Shown: positions 37,016 through 45,376 of the stretch, in pieces | How the letters are laid out: every line of letters begins with the position of its first letter | Numbering within the stretch: the first letter of the stretch is position 1 | Assembly: GCA_963769715.1 (NCBI GenBank) | Contig: CAVYNE010000032.1 | Coordinates: forward strand, 215,255 to 279,254 | Length of the DNA: 64,000 bases | Origin: Palsa-504 sp963769715 | GTDB lineage: Bacteria; Actinomycetota; Actinomycetes; Streptosporangiales; Streptosporangiaceae | Direction of reading: 5' to 3' | Notes under the pieces: model-generated | Told to the model about the DNA's origin: nothing | The model's input: the letters and a program-made list of their open reading frames with translations, nothing else | The model's database searches: none | Translations under genes and position numbers: made by a program

Positions 37016-38650
37016 GTGGCCGAGGGATCCGGGACGCCGAAGAGCCGGGGAGCAGGTAGCGGGAACCCGAAGGCTTCGAGGAGCGCCAAGCCCGCTGGCA
37101 ACTATGGCCGGGGACGGCCGGCCGCGGACGGTTCCCGGACGCCCGCCAGGAGCCCGGCGGGCCGTAGCAGCCGTACGCCGGCCGCCGATGGCGCGCGCTG
37201 GGGTACCACGAAGGATCAGGGTCGCCGTGCTCCGTCGGCACGCGCGGGTGACGGGACCCGCGGGACGACTCGCCCGGTCGCCGGAGACGGACCACGAGGG
37301 ACCAGCCGAGCCTCCGGAAGCACCGAACCTCGGAACAGCCAGGCTTCCGCGAGCGGCGAGTACCGGAGCAGCCGGGCCCCGGCAAGCAGTCAGCCTCGGA
37401 GTAACCGGCCCGCCGCGGGCGAGTATCGCGGCCGTCCCCGGACCTCAGACAACCGCGGGTTTGGTCCAGCGTCCCGCAGCGCGCCCGGGGAAGGCTCCCG
37501 TGGCCGCACCTCAACGGGCGGCAGGCCTGGCCGTACGGCGGAGGGAGGCTTCCGCCGCAACACTGAGGCGGGTGGCGACTTCCGCGGCGCCAGCAGGCCA
37601 GCCGACACCGGTTCACGGCGGACCGCCCCGGGTGACGCAAGGCGAAGCCCGCGGCCCGCGGGCGGCTCGGCCAGGCCCGCGGTCGGCTCCGAAGGGACCC
37701 GGGGAGATTCGTATCGCGCACGTCCGCGGCCAGCGGGCGATGGGCCGTCCGCGCGTGATGGTGGCCGTGACCGGACATCGCGGCCAGCCCGCGACGGCCG
37801 GGCAGGTGACACGCGCGCCGGCGCCGCCCGGGGTCGGGAGCAGGCACGACCCGGCAGCAGGCGCCCGGACGAGGCCCCGGTCCGCGGTCACGCAACGGTC
37901 CGCGGTCACCCACCGGCCTACGTGGCCGGGCCGCAGGTTCCTGACTCGGTCAGCGCCGAGCAGCTCGAGCCGGAAGCGCGGGCCCAACTGAACAGCCTGC
38001 CGAACGACCTGGCCGACAGCGTAGCCCGCTACCTGGTGGCCGCGGACCTGGACGACGACCCCGAGCGGGGTTACGCCTATGCCCAGGCCGCCAAGCGCCT
38101 CGCCGCCCGGGTCGGCGTAGTCAGGGAGGCCTGTGGCATCGCTGCCTACCAGACCGGCCGGTGGGCCGAAGCCCTGTCCGAGCTCCGGGCCGCACGGCGC
38201 ATGACCGGCCGGGATGACTACCTGCCCATCATGGCCGACTGCGAGCGGGCCCTCGGCCGGCTCGACCGAGCGCTGGCGCTGGTCCGCGAGGCGAAGACCA
38301 GCGAACTCGAACGGGCCACGCACATGGAGCTTCGTATCGTGGAATCGGGTATCCGCCGGGATCAGGGGCTGCCCGAGGCCGCTGTCATCGCCTTGCAGGT
38401 GCCCGAGCTGACCAGAGGGCGGCTGCGGCCGTGGTCCGGGCGACTCTTCTACGCCTACGCGGACGCGTTGCTAGCCGCTGGCCGCGCGGACGAGGCCCGG
38501 GATTGGTTTGCCCGGGCCGCCGAAGCCGATACCGACGGCGAGACCGACGCGGCCGACCGGCTGGACGAGCTGGACGGCATCGAATTCGAGGACTTGGCCG
38601 ACGAGGCGGATCTCGATGACGAGCCTGATCCCGACGAGGAGCAGGCGTAG
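37016..38650 (+). CDS. TPR protein with long disordered Arg/Gly/Ser-rich N terminus
   Basis: 544 residues. The first 295 or so are low-complexity and strongly basic, with many RG/GR, SR and PR pairs (RSAKPAGNYGRGRP, RSSRAPASSQPRSN), predicting disorder and possible RNA binding. The C-terminal 230 residues are helical tetratricopeptide-like repeats (RGYAYAQAAKRLAARVGVVREA..., AYADALLAAGRADEARDWFARAAEAD). A very acidic tail (DEADLDDEPDPDEEQA) ends the protein. GTG 37016 has GGAGG 9 nt upstream; ATG 37010 is too close to it. Similar TPR proteins occur near tyrS in actinobacteria, but the role is unknown. Confidence 0.82.
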   Translation: MAEGSGTPKSRGAGSGNPKASRSAKPAGNYGRGRPAADGSRTPARSPAGRSSRTPAADGARWGTTKDQGRRAPSARAGDGTRGTTRPVAGDGPRGTSRASGSTEPRNSQASASGEYRSSRAPASSQPRSNRPAAGEYRGRPRTSDNRGFGPASRSAPGEGSRGRTSTGGRPGRTAEGGFRRNTEAGGDFRGASRPADTGSRRTAPGDARRSPRPAGGSARPAVGSEGTRGDSYRARPRPAGDGPSARDGGRDRTSRPARDGRAGDTRAGAARGREQARPGSRRPDEAPVRGHATVRGHPPAYVAGPQVPDSVSAEQLEPEARAQLNSLPNDLADSVARYLVAADLDDDPERGYAYAQAAKRLAARVGVVREACGIAAYQTGRWAEALSELRAARRMTGRDDYLPIMADCERALGRLDRALALVREAKTSELERATHMELRIVESGIRRDQGLPEAAVIALQVPELTRGRLRPWSGRLFYAYADALLAAGRADEARDWFARAAEADTDGETDAADRLDELDGIEFEDLADEADLDDEPDPDEEQA

Positions 38651-38698
38651 CTCAGCGGACCGCGACCTAGCCCCGGTCTAGGTCGCGGGCGGTACTGA

Positions 38699-40144
38699 TC
38701 ACCGTTGACCTGCGAACCCCGCTGACTTGCGAACACTGCGAGCCCTGCGGATCCCGAGGCCTGAGACGGCCCCGAGCACCGACAGGCCAGCCGCCGTGGC
38801 CAGCGCGGGCCGGTAGCCATGGGTGACCGAAGCAGGGCTCGCCAGGCTGCCCGTGGCGTTGAACACCGCGGTGACGACCGCGATGCCGACGACCGCGCCG
38901 AACTGCTGCAGCGTGTTCAGCGTGCCCGCGGCCTTTCCGATCAGTCCCGGCGGGACGGCGTTCAGTCCGGCCGCCGTGACGCTGGGCAGGGCCATCGACA
39001 CGCCGACTCCGGCGAGGATGAACGGGAGCACATAACCGGCGTAGCCGCGCGAGGCGCCGGCCAGCGACACGATCCAGGCGAAGCCCGCGGCCTGCATCAC
39101 CAGGCCAGGGACGACAAGCGCGCGGGAGCCCAGCCGGTCGGACAGCACCCCGGCCAGCGGGGCCACGACCAGTGGCGTGGCCGTCCACGGCAGGAAGCGC
39201 AGCCCGGTTTCCAGCGGCGTGTCGCCGCGGGCGAACTGGAAGAACTGACTGGTCAGGAACGCCGCCGAGAAGATCGCCGCGGTCATGAAGAACTGGGCGC
39301 CTCCGGCCGCGGAGAAGGCCCCGGTGCGGAACAGGCTGAGCGGGATCATCGGCTCCGATGTCCGTGCCTCACGAACTCCGAAGCCGACGAAGAAGGCGGA
39401 ACCCAGGATCAGCCCGGCCATGGTCTTCTGCGACCCCCAGCCGCTCTGCCCGCCTTCGACGATGCCCCAGATCAGCAGCCCTATGCCGGCGGTGACGAGG
39501 ACAAGCGCCGGTACGTCCAGCGGCGCGGCGGGTCCGTGACTTTCCGCCAGTCGCAGCCGCGCGCCAACGGCGGCGAGGATGCCGATGGGGACATTGACCC
39601 AGAAGATCCAGTGCCAGCTGAATCCTTGCGTGATCGCGCCGCCCACTAGCGGGCCGCAGGCGACGGCCAGGCCGGCGATCCCGCCCCAGATCCCCACCAC
39701 CGCGCCTCGCTGGCCGGGCGGGAAGGCCGCGGTGAGCAAGGTGAGCCCCAGCGGCATGATGCAAGCGGCGCCGATGCCCTGCACGGCACGGCAGGCGATC
39801 AAGGCCCCGGCGTCCGGGGCCACGGCGCAGGCCGCTGACGCCAGGGTGAAGATCAGCAAGCCGGCCGTGTAGACACGCCGCCGCCCGAGGCGGTCACCCA
39901 GCGCGGCCGCGGTGATGATCCCCGCCCCGAAGGCCATCGTGTACGCGCTGACCGTCCACTGCAAGGTGGCGACCCCGCCGCCGAGTTGCCGGTGGATGGA
40001 CGGCAGGGCCGTGACTACGACCAGAGCGTCAAGGGTCACCATGAAGTACGCCACCGAGGTCAGCAGCACCGTCGCCAGGCGGCCGGCTGGCGCCCCGGCC
40101 GCAGTGCGGCCGGGGCGTAGCTTTGGACGATCGACGTCGAACAT
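38699..40144 (-). CDS. MFS drug-efflux transporter, DHA2 (EmrB/QacA) family
   Basis: 481 residues with about 14 hydrophobic segments. Family signatures: VTLDALVVVTALPSIHRQLGG in helix 1, LGDRLGRRRVYTAGLLIF after helix 2 and GIGAACIMPLGLTLLTAAFPPGQRG near helix 4. Likely proton-driven export of drugs or metabolites; substrate unknown. ATG at 40144 has AAGGAG upstream. Divergent from the ECF sigma factor gene across 217 bp, so the two may be co-regulated. Confidence 0.92.
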   Translation of the reverse strand: MFDVDRPKLRPGRTAAGAPAGRLATVLLTSVAYFMVTLDALVVVTALPSIHRQLGGGVATLQWTVSAYTMAFGAGIITAAALGDRLGRRRVYTAGLLIFTLASAACAVAPDAGALIACRAVQGIGAACIMPLGLTLLTAAFPPGQRGAVVGIWGGIAGLAVACGPLVGGAITQGFSWHWIFWVNVPIGILAAVGARLRLAESHGPAAPLDVPALVLVTAGIGLLIWGIVEGGQSGWGSQKTMAGLILGSAFFVGFGVREARTSEPMIPLSLFRTGAFSAAGGAQFFMTAAIFSAAFLTSQFFQFARGDTPLETGLRFLPWTATPLVVAPLAGVLSDRLGSRALVVPGLVMQAAGFAWIVSLAGASRGYAGYVLPFILAGVGVSMALPSVTAAGLNAVPPGLIGKAAGTLNTLQQFGAVVGIAVVTAVFNATGSLASPASVTHGYRPALATAAGLSVLGAVSGLGIRRARSVRKSAGFAGQR

Positions 40145-40361
40145 AATCGTTTGGCTCCTTCATTTCCGGCCGGCCGCAGGCCGGCGCTTATCGGCTGGTG
40201 AATAGACCCACCCGGCCGGCCTATCTGGGCGAGGTTCCGCCGCCCAGTTCGGCGCGTCTGCGGTGTCAGTACTACGAGGCGGCCGGCGACTGGCCGCCCG
40301 CGTAGACGGCGATAGGGATGAGCGAGACCACCGTGGACAAATCAGCGCGCCGGGAGGGCGC

Positions 40362-41363
40362 ATGGTGACGACCGAGTTGCTCGATCGGGCGAGAGCCGGG
40401 GACGGGGAGGCGTTCGCGCAGCTCACCGAGCCGTACCGGGGCGAGCTTCAAGTGCACTGCTACCGGATACTCGGCTCGCTTCACGACGCCGAGGACGCCC
40501 TGCAAGAGACCATGCTCGCGGCCTGGCGGAGCCTGGGCGGCTTCGAGGGCCGCGCCTCGATCCGGACCTGGCTGTACCGCATCGCGACCAGTCGCTGCCT
40601 CAACGCGCGCCGGACGACCAGCCGGCGTGTGCGGAAGGATCCGTCGTTCGCCAGCCTGAGCCTGCCGGAGCCGACCAGTACCACCGAGGTAGTCTGGCTC
40701 GAGCCTTACCCGGACGTGCTCATGGAGGGACTCCCCGACGTCACCCCGGGGCCTGAGGCCCGGTACGAGACCCGCGAAGCGATTTCCCTGGCGTTCGTGA
40801 CCGCGCTCCAGGTGCTCCCGCCGCGGCAACGCGCCGTCCTCGTCCTCCGCGACGTGCTGGGATTTCGCGCCAGCGAGGCTGCCCGCATCCTTGACACCAC
40901 GGAAGAGTCGGTCACCAGCGCGCTCAAGCGCGCCCGGGCCACCCTTGACCACAGGCCAGCCAGCGGGAAGGCGCCGCCACGGCCGGGCTCACCCGGCGAG
41001 GAGCGGCTCGTCGAACGACTGGTCCAGGCGTACACCGACCACGACCTCGGCGGCCTCATCGCACTGCTCAGCGACGACGTCTGCCTGCGGATGCCGCCGG
41101 TTTCCCTCGAATACTCCGGACGTGACCTCGCGAGGCAGTTCTTCGCCATGGTGGCCTTCCGGCCGGGTCGTACGTTCCGCCTGGTCGCCACCCGGGCGAA
41201 CGGGCAACCCGCGTTCGGGATCTACATCGCCGACCTGCACACCCCCGTCTTCCACGCCAGCGGGCTGCTCGTCCTGACCCTGGCCGGAGATCAGATCTGC
41301 GAGATGACCCGCTTCGACAACAGCGCGCTGCCGTACTTCGGCCTGCCTAGGACCCTGGCCTAG
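40362..41363 (+). CDS. ECF sigma factor with SnoaL-like C-terminal domain
   Basis: 333 residues. Sigma-2 region at about 10-85 (EPYRGELQVHCYRILGSLHDAEDALQETMLAAW...), sigma-4 at about 145-195 (LQVLPPRQRAVLVLRDVLGFRASEAARILDTTEESVTSALKRAR), and a SnoaL/NTF2-like domain at about 215-330 (VQAYTDHDLGGLIALLSDDVCLRMPPVS...). This matches the SigG-like ECF group, in which the C-terminal domain, not an anti-sigma factor, controls activity. ATG 40362 follows GGGAGGG; an upstream frame to 40263 is unlikely. No anti-sigma gene is adjacent. Neighbouring MFS and hydrolase genes are candidate targets. Confidence 0.92.
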   Translation: MVTTELLDRARAGDGEAFAQLTEPYRGELQVHCYRILGSLHDAEDALQETMLAAWRSLGGFEGRASIRTWLYRIATSRCLNARRTTSRRVRKDPSFASLSLPEPTSTTEVVWLEPYPDVLMEGLPDVTPGPEARYETREAISLAFVTALQVLPPRQRAVLVLRDVLGFRASEAARILDTTEESVTSALKRARATLDHRPASGKAPPRPGSPGEERLVERLVQAYTDHDLGGLIALLSDDVCLRMPPVSLEYSGRDLARQFFAMVAFRPGRTFRLVATRANGQPAFGIYIADLHTPVFHASGLLVLTLAGDQICEMTRFDNSALPYFGLPRTLA

Positions 41364-42319
41364 GACCCAGCCTGGCCGAGCCAGTGCAGGATGCCCTCGA
41401 CGTTGCCGACGGCGCCGCTGACCCGTTCGAACTTCTCCGCGACGGCCGGATTGACCTCGGGGCTGAACGCCACGTAGCGGTCTTTGGTGCGTTCCCGCAC
41501 CATGGCGACGGCATGGTCGAGGTCCAGGCCCGCCGCGTGGGCCTGGCGTGTTTCCTCCACCCAGATGGTGATCTCCTCCGCCGAACGGTCCAGTGTCTCG
41601 CTGACCGCGGTCACCGGCCCGTAGTGGCTGAACAGCAGCCGCGCGGGCTGCAGCGCGGCGAACTTACGCAGCGAGGCGAGCGCGGTCTGGTGGTCGAAGT
41701 CGGGTGGCGGCGTCGCGGGCCTGACGTCCCCCGTTTCCGGGAGGTACACGCCCGCCGCGTCACCGACGTACAGGTCACCGGTGTCGGAGTCGACGAGGCC
41801 GACGTGGTGCTTGGCGTGGCCGGGGGAGTAGTGGCTGTCCAGGCGCCGACCGCCGCCGAGATCGACGGTTCCGACATCGTCGAGCGCCACGATGCGTCCG
41901 GCGGGAACCGGCGCGAGCACGCCGAAAAGCCGCTCGAGCGCGTTGCCGTAGACCAGCCGGGCGCCGGCCATGAGCCTGCTAGGGTCGGCCAGGTGCCGCG
42001 CGCCCCGCTGGTGCACGACGATCTGGGCCGCCGGAAACATCGCGGCGATGTCTCCGGCCCCGCCCGCGTGGTCGAGGTGGATATGCGTGACCACCACGGT
42101 GGCGAGGTCGTCGGCGCCGATCCCGAGCCGGGCCAGTGCGTCACGGACCACTGGCGCGGACGGCGCGGTCCCGGTTTCCACCAGGCACGGTCGATCGCCC
42201 CGGATCAGGTAGCCGGCCGTGATCCCGTCGTATCCGGCCATCCGGGTGTCGATCTGGAACACCTCGTGCCCGAGATCGGTGATGTCCGTCGCTTCGATTC
42301 CTTCGCCCATACCGTCCAT
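41360..42319 (-). CDS. MBL-fold metallohydrolase
   Basis: 319 residues of the metallo-beta-lactamase fold. Dinuclear-metal motif THIHLDHAGG, further ligands in SPGHAKHHVGL and GDAAGVY, and the C-terminal SHYG His. Similar to glyoxalase II-like hydrolases of unknown substrate. The first 10 residues before TDITDLGHEVF are uncertain. Its ATG directly follows the DUF1015 gene stop, so the two are probably co-transcribed. 3' end overlaps the convergent sigma-factor gene by 4 bp. Confidence 0.88.
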   Translation of the reverse strand: MDGMGEGIEATDITDLGHEVFQIDTRMAGYDGITAGYLIRGDRPCLVETGTAPSAPVVRDALARLGIGADDLATVVVTHIHLDHAGGAGDIAAMFPAAQIVVHQRGARHLADPSRLMAGARLVYGNALERLFGVLAPVPAGRIVALDDVGTVDLGGGRRLDSHYSPGHAKHHVGLVDSDTGDLYVGDAAGVYLPETGDVRPATPPPDFDHQTALASLRKFAALQPARLLFSHYGPVTAVSETLDRSAEEITIWVEETRQAHAAGLDLDHAVAMVRERTKDRYVAFSPEVNPAVAEKFERVSGAVGNVEGILHWLGQAGS

Positions 42320-43675
42320 TCAATCGGACGGGCCGAACGTGCGCAGGACCAAGCCGGTGCGCGGTTTAGGGCCGAACGAGGTGGACTTGCGCGGTACCCG
42401 CTCGCCGTGAGCCGCGATCTGGGCGACGGCTTCGAAGGACGCCGGGTTCGAGATCACGGCGGTGCCCCCGGCGGCCGAGGCGGCACCAGCCGAGACCGCT
42501 AGCACCGCGTCGGCCGCATCGTGGTCGATGAGGACGTCGCGCTCGCTGTCGGCGATGCCCCACAGACGCCCCAGCAGCAACTGCTGCATGACCGACGCGT
42601 CAAGGGCCTGCCAGGGCGCGGAGGCCCCGGCCGGCATGGAGGCGGCGAGCTGAACCGGGTCCGGGTGGGTCAGCAGCCGGGACACCGGACCGCCGGCCAG
42701 CAGGAAGGCGGGACCCTCCTGCCCCGCCGCGGCCAGGCGCAGCAGCGCGTGGTCCAGGCTGAGCCCGGCGGGCAGGTCCTCCACCGTGAACGCGGCCTTA
42801 GCCAGTTCGGCCGCGCGGTCCGGCGGCAGGCCGGGCAGGACCCGGTGGATGGCGCCCAGCCGGGGCGGGTAGGCCGCCGAGTCGGCCAGGAACGCCAGCC
42901 CGTAGTCCCACGGCCCGGCGCCCAGGCCGGCCGCGTGCATCTCGGCCTGCAGGTCCAGGTAGGCGGCATACCGGTGATGGCCGTCCGCGATGAGGGCCTG
43001 GCGCCCGGCCAGGTCGGCGGAGATCGCGGCCTGCTCGGCGGAATCGCCGATCCGCCACAGCCGGTGGGTCACGCCGTCCTCTGTCGTGATCGACACCAGC
43101 GGCGCGCGCTCGGCCATGACCCGGTGCACGACCTCGGTGGCCCCCTCTCCGCTGGCTGAGGGCCCGGCGGCCGAGTGCGGGGCCGCACCGGGCTGCTCCC
43201 CGTCGTAGATGAGGAAGATCGGCTCCAGGTTGGCCTGAGTGGCCTCCATGAGCTCCCGCCGTCCGGCCACCGGTCCGGGCATGACGCTCTCGTGCGGCAA
43301 GATGCCCGCCGATTCGGGCGTGCCCAGGCGGACCAGGCCGATGATGCCGCGCTGCACCCAGGACGAGGCCGCGTCACTCTGCTCGTAGATGTACAGCGAG
43401 GCCATCCGGTCCCGGATGAGCACCCCCGCCGACAGCCACTCGCGGAGCAGGGCGGCCGCGGCCTTGCTTGCGTCCGCGTCCTCGCCTGGCAGGATGAGAC
43501 GCACAACGTTGTGCGGATCCGCTGCCCGCAGATGATCGAGAATGCCGCCGTTGATCACGTCGTACGGTGGTGAGGTGACGTTTGCGATACCGCTCACCCG
43601 GTCACGGGCATAACGGATGCCGCGGAAGGGTGCCAGCACGAGACCGGAACCAGAGTCGGACGGAAGGGTCTGCAC
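42320..43675 (-). CDS. DUF1015 family protein (COG4198)
   Basis: 451 residues. N-terminal LAPFRGIRYA and SPPYDVI are the family hallmarks, with the central DGHHRYAAYLDLQ near residue 230. Proteins of this family are widespread, cytoplasmic and of unknown biochemical function, often next to serine/phosphoglycerate metabolism genes. The GTG at 43675 has no SD and is only 3 bp from the start of the divergent TPR gene, so the true start may be an internal GTG (VLAPFRGI) or the message may be leaderless. Confidence 0.85.
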   Translation of the reverse strand: MQTLPSDSGSGLVLAPFRGIRYARDRVSGIANVTSPPYDVINGGILDHLRAADPHNVVRLILPGEDADASKAAAALLREWLSAGVLIRDRMASLYIYEQSDAASSWVQRGIIGLVRLGTPESAGILPHESVMPGPVAGRRELMEATQANLEPIFLIYDGEQPGAAPHSAAGPSASGEGATEVVHRVMAERAPLVSITTEDGVTHRLWRIGDSAEQAAISADLAGRQALIADGHHRYAAYLDLQAEMHAAGLGAGPWDYGLAFLADSAAYPPRLGAIHRVLPGLPPDRAAELAKAAFTVEDLPAGLSLDHALLRLAAAGQEGPAFLLAGGPVSRLLTHPDPVQLAASMPAGASAPWQALDASVMQQLLLGRLWGIADSERDVLIDHDAADAVLAVSAGAASAAGGTAVISNPASFEAVAQIAAHGERVPRKSTSFGPKPRTGLVLRTFGPSD

Positions 43676-43678
43676 ACC

Positions 43679-44149
43679 ATGTCAAAAGGATCAAGCGGGA
43701 GCAGGGATTCCCATCCGGAAGAAAACCTCCCTGGCCAGGCCCTTCCCGAAGGATCTGCGGATGACGTGCATGCCTGGTACCGGCGCGGTCTGGAGCTGCT
43801 AGGCCGCGGCAGCCCCGCGGCCGCGGCCCAGGTCCTGCAGCGCGCTTCGACGGCCGAACCGGGGTCCCTCAGCGTCCGGGAGGCCCTGGCCCGGGCCCAG
43901 TTCGACGCGGGCCAGTACGCCGACGCGGCCGAAAATTTCCGGATGATCGTGGAGGCCAGCCCGTCGGACGACTACGCGAACTTCGGGCTGGGGCTCGCCC
44001 TGGCCAGGACCGGGGACCACGCCGCCGCGGCCGAGTACCTCGCCCTCGCCGCCGCCATGCGGCCCGACGCCCCGCACTACACCGAAGCCCTCCGCTCGGT
44101 GCGGGCCACGTTGCGTGCCAGGAAAACCGCTCAGGGAGGCGCCGAATGA
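43679..44149 (+). CDS. Small TPR-repeat protein
   Basis: 156 residues. A polar 30-residue N terminus, then three tetratricopeptide-like repeats (AWYRRGLELLGRGSPAAAAQVLQRASTAEP; VREALARAQFDAGQYADAAENFRMIVEASP; ANFGLGLALARTGDHAAAAEYLALAAAMRP). Probably a protein-interaction scaffold, cytoplasmic. Its stop overlaps the HAD phosphatase start (ATGA), linking the two genes. Partner unknown. Confidence 0.85.
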   Translation: MSKGSSGSRDSHPEENLPGQALPEGSADDVHAWYRRGLELLGRGSPAAAAQVLQRASTAEPGSLSVREALARAQFDAGQYADAAENFRMIVEASPSDDYANFGLGLALARTGDHAAAAEYLALAAAMRPDAPHYTEALRSVRATLRARKTAQGGAE

Positions 44150-45183
44150 CCCAGGGCCAGATGCCGCGCGGCAGTGCCGAACCGCTGGACACCGCCTACG
44201 ACGTCGGCCTGCTCGACCTGGACGGGGTCGTGTACCTCGGTGGCACCGCCATCCCCGGGGCGGCCGAGGCGCTGCGCAAGGCCGACGCGGCGGGCATGCG
44301 GCTGGCCTACGTGACGAACAATGCCTTCCGCACCCCGGCCGCCATCGCCGCGCTGCTGATGAGCTTCGGCGTCGCGGCTACCCGGGAGGACGTGGTGACC
44401 TCCGCCCAGGCCGCTGCCCGGCTGCTGGCCGAACGACTGCCGTCGGGCGCGCCGGTCCTGGTCGTCGGCGGCACCGGCTTGCGGATGGCGCTGCGGGAAC
44501 GGGGCCTGCGCCCGGTCAGCAACGCTATCGACAAGCCTGCGGCGGTAGTGCAGGGCTACGCACCCGACATCAGCTACTCGCTGCTGGCCGAGGGCGGCCT
44601 GGCGGTCGCCGCCGGGGCGCTGTTCGTCGCGTCCAACGGCGACCTCACCCTGCCCAGCCGGCGCGGCCGCCAGCCGGGAAACGGGTCGCTCATCCAGGTG
44701 ATCATCACCGCGACCGGGAGGAAGCCGCTGGTAGCAGGCAAGCCCGAGCCGCCGCTGCACCACGAATCCGTGCTGCGGACCGGCGCCAGGCATCCGCTCG
44801 TCGTCGGTGACCGGCTGGACACCGACATCGAGGCCGCCCACCGGGTCGGCGCGGACAGCCTGCTCGTGCTGACCGGGGTGACCGGCCCGGCCGAAGTCGT
44901 GCTCGCGCCGTCGTCGCAGCGCCCCACCTACCTGGCCGAGGACCTGGCCGGCCTGCTCGAGCCGCATCCCGGTATCACGGAGAAAGACGGCGCGTTCAGC
45001 TGCGGCGCCTGGACGGCGCGCATGGACGGGGACCGGCTGGAGCTGACCGGTGACGGCGAGCGCATCGACGGCCTGCGCGCGCTGTGCGCCGCCGCGTGGA
45101 CCCAGGAAGCCGCGGACAGCGTCAGCGAGGAAGCAGTGCGTCCCGCGATCGAGCGCCTGGAACGAACTGATACCTCAATGTGA
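44146..45183 (+). CDS. HAD-superfamily phosphatase, NagD-like (class IIA)
   Basis: 345 residues. All four HAD motifs are present: nucleophile Asp in LLDLDGVVYLGG, Thr/Asn in VTNNAFRTP, Lys in AGKPEPPLHHE and the acidic pair VVGDRLDTDIEAA. The class IIA cap with GYAPDISYSLL lies between motifs 2 and 3. Likely acts on phosphorylated sugars, glycerol phosphate or phosphoglycolate; given RuBisCO in the same genome, phosphoglycolate is worth testing. An extra C-terminal domain of about 75 residues is not part of the HAD fold. Confidence 0.9.
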   Translation: MTQGQMPRGSAEPLDTAYDVGLLDLDGVVYLGGTAIPGAAEALRKADAAGMRLAYVTNNAFRTPAAIAALLMSFGVAATREDVVTSAQAAARLLAERLPSGAPVLVVGGTGLRMALRERGLRPVSNAIDKPAAVVQGYAPDISYSLLAEGGLAVAAGALFVASNGDLTLPSRRGRQPGNGSLIQVIITATGRKPLVAGKPEPPLHHESVLRTGARHPLVVGDRLDTDIEAAHRVGADSLLVLTGVTGPAEVVLAPSSQRPTYLAEDLAGLLEPHPGITEKDGAFSCGAWTARMDGDRLELTGDGERIDGLRALCAAAWTQEAADSVSEEAVRPAIERLERTDTSM

Positions 45184-45205
45184 CGACGCGCGGTCACCCG
45201 CCGTG

Positions 45206-45219
45206 TATGCTGTCCCGCA
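45206..45219 (+). promoter_or_regulatory. -10 box giving a leaderless polycysteine leader ORF
   Basis: TATGCT (45206-45211) is followed by 7 nt and then ATG at 45219. Transcription would therefore begin at or next to the A of ATG, producing a leaderless message, as described for mycobacterial polycysteine upstream ORFs. Confidence 0.65.
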
Positions 45220-45296
45220 TGTCAAGCCGCGCAGTCCGCCATCACGGTGTCACCGCGATGCTCACGCGCGTGCTCTGTCCTTCGTGTTGCTGCTGA
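45219..45296 (+). CDS. Polycysteine leader peptide (cysteine-sensing attenuator)
   Basis: 25-codon ORF ending VLCPSCCC before TGA: four Cys codons in the last six, three in a row at the stop. It starts at the predicted transcription start. Actinobacterial genes of cysteine metabolism are known to be controlled by such leaders, where ribosome stalling at Cys codons changes downstream expression. Downstream (80 bp) is a cysteine-dioxygenase-like gene, matching that logic. Confidence 0.75.
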   Translation: MSSRAVRHHGVTAMLTRVLCPSCCC

Positions 45297-45376
45297 CAAC
45301 GACCCTCAGCTGACCGTTGTCACCACCGGGGCCGCCCGCTGCGGGCTAGCCCTGAAGAGCCCCCGAAGGAATTCCG

